This document shows, in pieces, positions 28,409-36,206 of a DNA stretch of 64,000 nucleotides. The stretch is from Urechidicola croceus. GTDB taxonomy: Bacteria; Bacteroidota; Bacteroidia; Flavobacteriales; Flavobacteriaceae. The position numbers were made by a program, and so were the translations under genes. The notes under the pieces are model-generated. The model had not been told where the DNA came from. It saw only the letters and a program-made list of their open reading frames with translations, and ran no database searches. The DNA lies in assembly GCA_905181865.1 (NCBI GenBank), contig CAJIZG010000003.1, forward strand, positions 62,001 to 126,000, written 5' to 3'. Numbering within the stretch: position 1 is the stretch's first letter; every line of letters starts with the position of its first letter.

Positions 28409-28813
28409 TTACTTTTTATAGGTATTATAGGGTGCATTCATGTACTCGTCAATAGTTCCTGCTTCCCAACCTTTCTCAGGTGATAAAATAGCTAAAAATT
28501 CTAAATCTTCATCTCCAGCATTAAACGTGGCATGTACAATATCTGGATCCATATAAATAGAATCTCCTGAAGTTAAAATTTCACTTTCATCCTCAATCCA
28601 ATGCTCGGCAGTACCTTTTAAAACGTATATAATTTCATTCATTTCAGGGTGTCGATGAAAATCGTGTTTCCCTCCTTTGGGCATCACTACTTTTACCATG
28701 ATAATTCCTGCTCCTTTGGTATGATCTGGAGAATAATGCCAAAAGTGATCTCTTCCGTCAACGGGCTCTATAATTGCATCTTTTCCAAATGTAAATTTAC
28801 TGTATTTCTCCAT
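28409..28813 (-). CDS. Small cupin protein
   Basis: A 134-residue cytoplasmic single-domain cupin. Motif 1 is HDFHRHPEMNEIIYVLKG (His-x-His ... Glu ligands, residues ~52-69) and motif 2 is DPDIVHATFNAGDEDLEFL (His ~94). The metal site looks complete. Its stop is 25 bases from the fusion gene start and its start is 3 bases from the PEP-hydrolase-family stop, so it is tightly coupled with that protein. Cupins often accompany Tm-1-like/PEP-hydrolase pairs; a sugar isomerase or regulator role is possible. Confidence 0.85.
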   Translation of the reverse strand: MEKYSKFTFGKDAIIEPVDGRDHFWHYSPDHTKGAGIIMVKVVMPKGGKHDFHRHPEMNEIIYVLKGTAEHWIEDESEILTSGDSIYMDPDIVHATFNAGDEDLEFLAILSPEKGWEAGTIDEYMNAPYNTYKK

Positions 28814-28816
28814 GAA

Positions 28817-29677
28817 TTAATTCAACTTGAGCTCTTTAAACTTTTTTGTCAAATCAGTTAGTGGTTTTTCAACACCCATTCTTTCTAAAGAAGACGCACC
28901 AACAAATCCGTGCACATCTGTACTATCTAAAATTACGCGAACGTCTTCAGGTGTATTAATAGGGCCACCATGCGCCAAAAATATTATTTCATTATTTACT
29001 TTTCGCGCAGCTTCAATTATTTCTTGCGTTCTTTCAATCGCAAAACCCATATCAACTGTAGCTCCAACGACTCCTATTGAACCTCCTACGGTAGTTCCAA
29101 CATGTGCGATAATTGAATCTGCTCCGGCCTCAGCCATTTGAACTGCCTCTTCTGCAGTTGCCACGTAGACGCATGAAAATAAATCCATTTTTGTAGCCAA
29201 AGCCACCATTTCTACTTCCTTTTGAAAACTCATTCCTGTTTCTTCTAGCACTTGTCTAAAATGTCCATCTATAATTGCATGTGTTGGAAAATTATTGATT
29301 CCAGAGAATCCCATGTCCTTCACTTGCTTTAAAAAATGCCACATTCTTCTTCTCGGATCAGAACCATGTACACCACAAAACACTGGGATTTCTTCCACAA
29401 TTGGAAGTACTTCAAACTCACCAATTTCCATTGCCACAGCATTTGCATCTCCATACGCCATAAGTCCTGCCGTTGATCCATGACCCGCCATTCTAAAACG
29501 TCCTGAGTTGTAAATAATGATAAAATCGGCACCTCCTTTTTCAATAAATTTTGCGCTGATTCCAGTTCCAGCACCTGCACCTATGATCGCTTTCTTTTGA
29601 GTAATAGTCGCTTTTAATCTTTCTCTTACTTCGTCTCTTGTATAGGGGTTTCCCTTACCTGTCCATGGGTTTGGCAT
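28817..29677 (-). CDS. Phosphoenolpyruvate hydrolase-family TIM barrel
   Basis: A 286-residue cytoplasmic protein matching PF09370: early ITQKKAIIGAGAGTGISAKF, then ADFIIIYNSGRFRMAGHGS, PVFCGVHGSDPRRRM, SGINNFPTHAIIDGHFR, ADSIIAHVGTTVGGSIG and FLAHGGPINTPEDV. The layout is a PEP-mutase/isocitrate-lyase-like or IGPS-like barrel, but the catalytic residues of those enzymes are not obvious. In plants and fungi the same domain is fused behind a UPF0261 domain in Tm-1-like proteins; here the two are separate neighbouring genes. The true reaction is unknown. Confidence 0.88.
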   Translation of the reverse strand: MPNPWTGKGNPYTRDEVRERLKATITQKKAIIGAGAGTGISAKFIEKGGADFIIIYNSGRFRMAGHGSTAGLMAYGDANAVAMEIGEFEVLPIVEEIPVFCGVHGSDPRRRMWHFLKQVKDMGFSGINNFPTHAIIDGHFRQVLEETGMSFQKEVEMVALATKMDLFSCVYVATAEEAVQMAEAGADSIIAHVGTTVGGSIGVVGATVDMGFAIERTQEIIEAARKVNNEIIFLAHGGPINTPEDVRVILDSTDVHGFVGASSLERMGVEKPLTDLTKKFKELKLN

Positions 29678-29748
29678 AATTTCTATATTAATTTAATTTA
29701 TTTTTATCTTTAGTATAATCTTCTCAAAATTTATTTTAATCGGTAAAT

Positions 29749-30984
29749 CTAAAGTATTTTAAGGAGGTTCTCTACCAATACATTTGCAAATTCATCATCA
29801 TTTATATTCAAGTCAAATTCTAATACTAAAATTTCAGCTTTTGTTTTTTCCTTTATTGTATCAAGTAAAATACGGTTATAGGTTGGTTGATAAAATATTC
29901 CTCCTTCAGTATCAATCTGTGAAATTCCTTTATTTGGCAAAAGTATGGCTGCGGGCGCCTTTGTTTTATTAATCTTACGCGCTATGACTTCTCCTAGTTT
30001 TCTGTTTTCTTCTGCATTGGTTCTCATCAAGGTTACGTCTGGAGCCCAACTATAAAGTTGTCTGTCTTTGTATTTTTCAGGCAAGGTGTCTATATGTGCA
30101 AAATTTACCATATCCAAGCATCCTGGCGCCACGATTTGAGGAATACCCATTTCAGAAGCCGCAGTCATTCTATCTGGTCCGGCACTACAAATTCCACCAA
30201 ACAATTCATCGGCTAATTCAGTCGTTGTAACATCTAAAACAGCATCAAAACATCCTTCACGTATTAGTGATTCCATCGTTAATCCACCTACACCATTTGC
30301 ATGAAACACCAATGCTTCATAGCCTTTCTCATTCAAGATTTCCTTACATTTATTTACACATTTGGTAGTATTACCGAACATACTAATTGCAATCGTTCCA
30401 TGCGACTTTTCCTTTTCTACTATTGTTACATTCGCCATACCGCAAATAGCGGCAGCAGCCTGTTTAATCAATAATTTACTTATACTATTCAAACCTGCCA
30501 CATCAACAACAGATGACATTAAAGTAATGTCTTTACTTCCAACTTGTCTAGAAACATCTTTCGCCGCCAACGTACTTAAACACAACTTTGGAATTCCAAG
30601 CGGAATTTCTTGCATAGCAGACAAGGCAATATACGTTCCTCCACCACCACCCATTCCAATGGCACCTTTTATTTTATTTTCTAAAACTAATTGAGAAATA
30701 ATTACTGCGGCTCCATTGCCCATGAACTCCACTGCCTTTCCTCTATCTTCAGAATTTCTAATTTCTTGTAGGGTGGCTCCTGCTTTTCGTGCAACTAGGT
30801 CAGCATTATAGTCAATTTTAAAATTGACACTACTCTCCATAACACCTGTATTTATGGTAATTACTTTCTGGCCAACTGCGAGAATATTTTCATATAAATA
30901 AGAAAAGTCTTCTCCTTTGGTATCAAAACAACCCAACATTAAAATATATTTACTAGAATTTGACTTGTTCTTAATTTCTTTCAT
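29749..30984 (-). CDS. Tm-1-like ATP-binding (UPF0261) protein
   Basis: A 411-residue cytoplasmic protein. It opens ILMLGCFDTKGEDFSYLYE, the standard UPF0261 start, and continues with GMGGGGGTYIALSAMQEIPLG, KLCLSTLAAKDVS, MSSVVDVAGLNSIS, FHANGVGGLTMESLIREG and a C-terminal PNKGISQIDTEGG segment. The family binds ATP in the tomato Tm-1 resistance protein; its bacterial role is not known. The gene overlaps the broken FG-GAP gene by ATGA and lies 71 bases upstream of the PEP-hydrolase-family gene. The two together make the split equivalent of the eukaryotic fusion. Confidence 0.9.
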   Translation of the reverse strand: MKEIKNKSNSSKYILMLGCFDTKGEDFSYLYENILAVGQKVITINTGVMESSVNFKIDYNADLVARKAGATLQEIRNSEDRGKAVEFMGNGAAVIISQLVLENKIKGAIGMGGGGGTYIALSAMQEIPLGIPKLCLSTLAAKDVSRQVGSKDITLMSSVVDVAGLNSISKLLIKQAAAAICGMANVTIVEKEKSHGTIAISMFGNTTKCVNKCKEILNEKGYEALVFHANGVGGLTMESLIREGCFDAVLDVTTTELADELFGGICSAGPDRMTAASEMGIPQIVAPGCLDMVNFAHIDTLPEKYKDRQLYSWAPDVTLMRTNAEENRKLGEVIARKINKTKAPAAILLPNKGISQIDTEGGIFYQPTYNRILLDTIKEKTKAEILVLEFDLNINDDEFANVLVENLLKIL

Positions 30985-32173
30985 TTTTGAATAAATACAA
31001 ATACTCCTTTTTTATTTCCTACTACAACATCCATTTTTCCATCTTTATTTAAATCTTCTGAAGAGATTTGGGTACCTACAATAGATTCATTATCAATATT
31101 ATACGGAACAAATCTACCGTTCCATTCACATTTCTTGTCGTTTTAAACCAATACAATACCGCTGGGTCTTCTGCTCCAACATCACGACCATTATACGCAT
31201 AATAGCGCTTTCCTATGATGATATCTTTGATACCGTCATTATCTACATCTATACAAACTATGGCATGCAATTAACTAAAACAAACTCCATAAGGATTGCC
31301 GTTCTTACTAATTTGCTCATGCCATGATAAGCCATACCCATGCGCATTCATAGAAGTAATTACGTCATTATCACCATCGCCATCAATATGATAAGTAAAT
31401 ATTTGCGCACCTCCTTCTTCAAGAGAAAAGGCATACGCATGAAACTTCCACAATGTTTTTTGATTCCAATTCATTGGCTGCTCCCACCATCCTTCTTTTT
31501 CAATAATATCCAATAAACCATCATCATTAATATCTCCTGCACCAAGACCATGTGTGTATTTAGAAAAACGTTCTGGATGATACGGGCTAATTACTAAAGT
31601 CTCCCATTTTGAGCCATTTGTATTGGGAATTCCAATAGTGATAGTTCCTTTACTATAGGCTAGTAATTCTTTTTTCTCATCGCCAATAACATCTACTATT
31701 TGTGGTGATTCATTACAAATATACTCTTGAGCCTTTCGCAATTCTTTACTTTCTGTTTTGTTTGAATTTTTAAAAGGGTTCTGGCCAGAGTTCTTTACCC
31801 AATTTCCATCCAAGCCAGGAACTTTAATTTTTAAAATATCCATCCAATTATCAGAATCAATATACATCGGAAATGTAGAGAAATTTGTTAAATACCCTTC
31901 TAAGCCAGGTCCAGTAATTGGAAATATTTTAACGGGCTCATAAGAAAACGATTTTTTAAAATCAGGCCCTTTCCAACATAATACTCCAGAAACAATGTCT
32001 AAATGTCCATCGTTATCAATATCACCAATAGAAGCACCTTCACTAATGAAGCCATTCAATAACACTAACTTCTCAAACTTAACCGAAGATTCTGGAGGTG
32101 TTTTGAACTGCGCTGCACAGGACAAATGCAAAAATAAAATTAGTATAACAAAATAATTCAATGGCATATACAT
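30981..32173 (-). pseudogene. FG-GAP/VCBS repeat secreted protein, broken
   Basis: The first 300 codons (32173-31271) encode a signal peptide ending CAAQ and calcium-binding FG-GAP repeats of the D-x-D-x-D-G type (IGDIDNDGHLDIVSG, AGDINDDGLLDIIEKE, IDGDGDNDVITSMN). A TAA at 31271-31273 sits where CAA is expected in SFSQLHA; the same frame then continues to KDIIIGKRYYAYNG and PAVLYWFKTTRN. A frameshift near 31110 precedes the true end, with NKDGKMDVVVGNKKGVFVF and a TGA overlapping the next gene by ATGA. One nonsense and one frameshift suggest recent decay. It may have bound sugar or protein partners of the operon. Confidence 0.85.
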
Positions 32174-32200
32174 TTTTTTAAGTCAAATAGAAATCTGAAC

Positions 32201-33040
32201 TTATAATTGTCTTAAAAAATCCATATTATGCTTCATACTTTCAAAAGGGTTTACCGCATATTCCTCTTGCTCAACATACATATATTTGAGTCCAGATTTC
32301 TTTTGGTTCTTTAACATTGTTGGAATATCTAAAGCACCTTTTCCGAATTCCACACTATGTTTCTTCGTTAGATCCATGTCTTTTAAATGCCATAATGGAA
32401 AACGTCCTGTATATTTTTCGAAATAATCTAAAGGATCTTTGCCTGCCATAACAACCCACCCTAAATCTAATTCCATGTGAACATATTTTGGATCGGTATT
32501 ATCCATTAAAACATCATATAATACCTGACCGTTTACCGTATCAAATTCATATTCATGATTATGATAACCAAACTTAACGCCCGCTTTTAACGCTTTTTCA
32601 CCTGCATCATTAAAAGCCTCGGCAACTTTTTTATAATTATCAACCGTTTGTCCTTTACTTGGTAAAGAAGAACAAATTAAATATTCTTGACCAGAGACAA
32701 CAGCCTCCTCTAGAGTTTTATCAAAATTCTCATCTAACGCAACATGACCGCTACTTAACGTCATTCCTAAATCGTTACAAACTTTTTTTATTTCCGTAGC
32801 ACTCAACCCATAATAATGTCCTTTACCACTGCGGGCGGATTCTATTTGTTTAAATCCAAGATCGGCAATTCTTTTTAAAGTACCCTTGGCATCCTTAGCC
32901 ATAGCATCTCTAAATGAATACAATTGCACTCCTACATTTAATGATTTTTCTTTGGTAACTGCAGATACACATGACGGCGCAATACAAGCACCCGCCATAA
33001 GTAATCCAGATTTGATCAAAAATTCTCTTCTGCTTCTCAT
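32201..33040 (-). CDS. Exported sugar phosphate isomerase/epimerase-like TIM barrel
   Basis: A 279-residue protein from the ATG at 33040, chosen for its export leader MRSRREFLIKSGLLMAGACI (twin-arginine-like, with a possible lipidated Cys). The barrel of the AP-endonuclease-2/xylose-isomerase-like family follows: NVGVQLYSFRDAM, LGFKQIESARSG, SSGHVALDENF, FGYHNHEYEFD with His-Glu ligands (~155-162), VHMELDLGWVVMAG, PLWHLKDMD, EFGKGALD and YVEQEEYA. Metal ligands Glu, Asp, His and Glu are all present. It would act in the periplasm on sugars or keto-sugars, not phosphates. It is the first gene of the 21.8-33.0 kb operon; the promoter should lie in 33041-33335. Confidence 0.88.
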   Translation of the reverse strand: MRSRREFLIKSGLLMAGACIAPSCVSAVTKEKSLNVGVQLYSFRDAMAKDAKGTLKRIADLGFKQIESARSGKGHYYGLSATEIKKVCNDLGMTLSSGHVALDENFDKTLEEAVVSGQEYLICSSLPSKGQTVDNYKKVAEAFNDAGEKALKAGVKFGYHNHEYEFDTVNGQVLYDVLMDNTDPKYVHMELDLGWVVMAGKDPLDYFEKYTGRFPLWHLKDMDLTKKHSVEFGKGALDIPTMLKNQKKSGLKYMYVEQEEYAVNPFESMKHNMDFLRQL

Positions 33041-33335
33041 TTGGTTAGTAAAATTTAGAGCACTAATATAGTTAATCATAATTATTTCTATGAAAAAGAT
33101 ACAATAAATTATGATTTGGCAGTAGGAACTGATTTTGTTATTATTGTTTTTTGATTTTTATTGATAACCTAATAATATATGGATCAAAAGTATGCTAGTT
33201 AGGTCGTTTTTTGAACCGAAAATGGGTAAAGCACCTAGATTACTGAATGAATAAAAAAGGAAGAATCTATCTGTACTGTAATCCTTAAAAAATCAATATA
33301 TTATTTGTTTCCTTACTTCACTTTAAAAAACACTT

Positions 33336-34130
33336 ATGCTTACAAAGAATAGATATTCTACTAAGGAAATGCTGCGATGGACACCTAAAGAAACGATCGG
33401 ATATGTACCACTAATGATTCTGATAACAGCGCTAATTGATTTTTTTGATATAACGTTCCTACACGTACCATGGACTCCAGTTGCCATAATTCTTGCTGCT
33501 ATTGGCTTTATAATTAGATTTCAAAACAGTGCTGCTTATGGCAGAGTATCGGAAGTGCGTAAAATTTGGTGTGGGGTCGTGAATAATTCAAAAACGTTCG
33601 CAATGAAATTTATGAACATGGTTACCAAGGAATATGCCGAGGAAGTAATCGCTGAAGATGAACTACATGAATGCAAAAGAACCAAGGATTTATCTGCGAG
33701 TTTTCATTTTAAAATTAAAAAATAATTTGCAAAATATTTTCACCTTACAAGTTAAATCAGAACATATTAAAAATTCCCGATACTCTAGACAATATAGGAC
33801 GTTCGGTTACTTATTCGTTCGAATATTTTTAATACTATTACCCTTTGGATTGATTCCTTCTTTTGATGAAACAGGAACTCTAATTAAAAACCTTTACCCC
33901 AGTATTGGAAGTTGTTTTGTTTGGTTAGCTGTTCCGTTATGCACTGTTATAGCCTGGGTATTTCACACGAAGGAATGTATTGGACATATTGGAAAATATC
34001 TGTTTGAAGGATCTGCCAGCGATGTGCCAATTTCTACCATTTCAAGAGATATTCAAATGATATTCGTTAAATATTAGGAGACGACAATGAAAATATCGAA
34101 ACCATTAATTGAATAATTTAACGTATAAAT
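33336..34130 (+). pseudogene. Bestrophin-family channel, broken
   Basis: The first frame (33336-33725) has the bestrophin start: a membrane helix after RWTPKETIGYVPL, VPWTPVAIILAAIGFIIRFQNSAAYGRV, EVRKIWCGVVNNSKTFAMK. It loses the family near residue 105 and about 50-60 residues of the middle are missing. From ~33730 another frame carries RTFGYLFVRIFLILLPFGLIP, GTLIKNLYPSIG, and the hallmark EGSASDVPISTISRDIQ. After that a frameshift and a TAA where Gln is expected (DIR-stop-ILGDDNEN) kill the C-terminus. Intact members are about 290 residues. It has multiple independent lesions and is surely dead. Confidence 0.85.
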
Positions 34131-34164
34131 GTAATTTTGTATTCGTAATAGAGACTGTGTATCC

Positions 34165-35901
34165 ATGAGTAAACAAAAAGTATCTTTCGCTTGGGCCTTC
34201 AAAGAATTTATTTGGCCTAGAAAAAAAATAGTATTCACTGGTTTAGTATTAATTATTTTAAAAAGCCTATCAGGCTTAGTTTTCCCCTATGCTACCAAAT
34301 ATCTGATAGATGACATCATTCCTTCGAAAGATATGGAAATGCTTAAAATTTTAATACTTGCGGTTGTTGGAGCCATTCTAATACAATCTGTCACCGCTTT
34401 CTCTTTAACCCGATTATTAAGTGTAGAAGCACAACATCTAATTTCGTTATTAAGAGCCAAAGTCCAACGAAAACTACTCAAACTACCCATTAACTTTTTT
34501 GACAATAACAAATCTGGTGCACTCGTATCTCGTGTAATGACTGATGTAGAGGGCGTTCGGAATTTGGTAGGTACTGGATTGGTGCAACTCATTGGCGGAT
34601 CTTTTACAGCAGTAATCTCATTGATTATTTTAATTAAGATTAATGCAACCATGACATTTTTCGTATTAGTCCCTGTCGGAATATTTGCCGTCATCGCTTT
34701 AAAAGCCTTTGGATACATTCGACCTATTTTTAGAAAAAGAGGTGAAATAAATGCCATAGTTACTGGTAGATTAACCGAAACTTTAAACGGAGTCCGAGTA
34801 ATAAAAGGATTTAATGCAGAAGAACAAGAAAACAAAGTGTTTGAAAAAGGAGTAGAACTACTCTATTTAAATGTAAAAAAGAGTTTAACAACAACTGCTT
34901 TAATGACCAGTTCCTCAACACTATTATTAGGATTAGCATCAACGGGTATTATGGGGATTGGAGGTTATTTTATTATGGGAGGTACACTCACTATGGGAGA
35001 TTTCATTGCTTTTACCCTATTCTTAGGATTTATGATTGCCCCGATTGTTCAAATGGGAAATATTGGTAGTCAGTTAACGGAAGCCATGGCTGGTTTAGAT
35101 CGTACAGAAGAACTCATGAATATGCCAGAAGAAGACGATCCTTCAATCAGAACGATTCGATTGAAAGACATTACAGGTAATATGGTATTTGACGACGTCT
35201 CCTTTGCCTATGAAGAAAATAAGGAGGTATTGCATAATATTTCATTTAAAGCACCTAAAGGCTCTGTAACTGCTTTGGTAGGGTCTTCCGGCTCGGGTAA
35301 ATCAACAATTGCAGGTTTGGCCGCTACTTTTTTAAATCCGAATTCTGGAAGTATTATGCTGGATGGAATTGATTTGTCTAAGGTAAATTTAAGTAGTTTT
35401 AGAAGCAACCTAGCTGTAGTATTGCAAGACGATTTTTTATATGAAGGAACCATTCGCGAAAATATATTATTTCCCAGACCCAATGCAACCGAAGATCAAT
35501 TGTTAGAAGCCGTTAAAGGAGCCTATGTAAATGAATTTACCGATCGCTTTGATAACGGGTTAGAAACCGTAATTGGAGAACGTGGAGTAAAATTATCAGG
35601 TGGACAAAGACAACGTATCTCTATTGCACGTGCCTTATTGGCCGATCCTAAAATTATCATTTTAGATGAAGCTACCTCGAATCTAGATACAGAGAGTGAA
35701 TCGTTTATTCAACAAAGCTTACAAGTATTGATGAAAGACCGCACCACTTTTGTAATCGCACATCGTTTGAGTACGATTCAAAAAGCAAATCAAATTTTGG
35801 TCATTGAAGATGGAAATATTGTAGAAAGAGGGCAACATGACGATTTAATTACCAAAAAAGGACGTTATTTTGATCTGTATACCTATCAAAGTAGGATTTA
35901 A
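34165..35901 (+). CDS. ABC exporter, MsbA/MDR type (fused membrane and ATPase domains)
   Basis: A 578-residue half-transporter: six membrane helices in residues ~20-310 and a nucleotide-binding domain ~335-575 with Walker A GSSGSGKST (373-381), Q-loop VVLQDD, signature LSGGQ (477-481), Walker B IIILDEA (~497-503) and the H-loop FVIAHR. It would work as a homodimer in the inner membrane, exporting lipids, drugs or peptides. It has its own start, 35 bases after the bestrophin remnant, and stands alone, followed by a repeat-rich gap. Confidence 0.93.
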   Translation: MSKQKVSFAWAFKEFIWPRKKIVFTGLVLIILKSLSGLVFPYATKYLIDDIIPSKDMEMLKILILAVVGAILIQSVTAFSLTRLLSVEAQHLISLLRAKVQRKLLKLPINFFDNNKSGALVSRVMTDVEGVRNLVGTGLVQLIGGSFTAVISLIILIKINATMTFFVLVPVGIFAVIALKAFGYIRPIFRKRGEINAIVTGRLTETLNGVRVIKGFNAEEQENKVFEKGVELLYLNVKKSLTTTALMTSSSTLLLGLASTGIMGIGGYFIMGGTLTMGDFIAFTLFLGFMIAPIVQMGNIGSQLTEAMAGLDRTEELMNMPEEDDPSIRTIRLKDITGNMVFDDVSFAYEENKEVLHNISFKAPKGSVTALVGSSGSGKSTIAGLAATFLNPNSGSIMLDGIDLSKVNLSSFRSNLAVVLQDDFLYEGTIRENILFPRPNATEDQLLEAVKGAYVNEFTDRFDNGLETVIGERGVKLSGGQRQRISIARALLADPKIIILDEATSNLDTESESFIQQSLQVLMKDRTTFVIAHRLSTIQKANQILVIEDGNIVERGQHDDLITKKGRYFDLYTYQSRI

Positions 35902-35957
35902 AAAACACTCTTCTTTGTCATTCTGGAAAAAAACGAAATAAATAACCTCATCCAACA

Positions 35958-36150
35958 TGTCATTGCGATGCGCCATGAGCGAAGAAGCAATCGGTTTCTA
36001 TCAAATTTTATATCAAAACTTGGTCACTGAGCGGAGTCAATGCGAGAAGAAGTACGAGTTCTATCGTTTTGTTAAAACAGCAATAGCCCACAAGATATCA
36101 CCACGGTTACTTGTCGTTCCTATGCGATCACTGAGCGGAGTCGAAGTGAA
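35958..36150. repeat. Dispersed intergenic repeats (flavobacterial REP-like)
   Basis: Three repeat-like pieces lie between the ABC gene and the radical SAM gene: GTCATTGCGA with a nearby GCGAAGAAGCAATCG at 35958-35996, CACTGAGCGGAGTC at 36025-36038, and CACTGAGCGGAGTCGA at 36129-36144. A third copy of the latter lies reversed at 38534-38549. Elements of this type recur between genes in many flavobacterial genomes. A 98-codon frame crosses them but is not a gene. Confidence 0.6.
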
Positions 36151-36206
36151 GGCAGGAACCTACCACAACTATTACTTAGCAACTGAACTAAATATGCTAA
36201 GGAACA

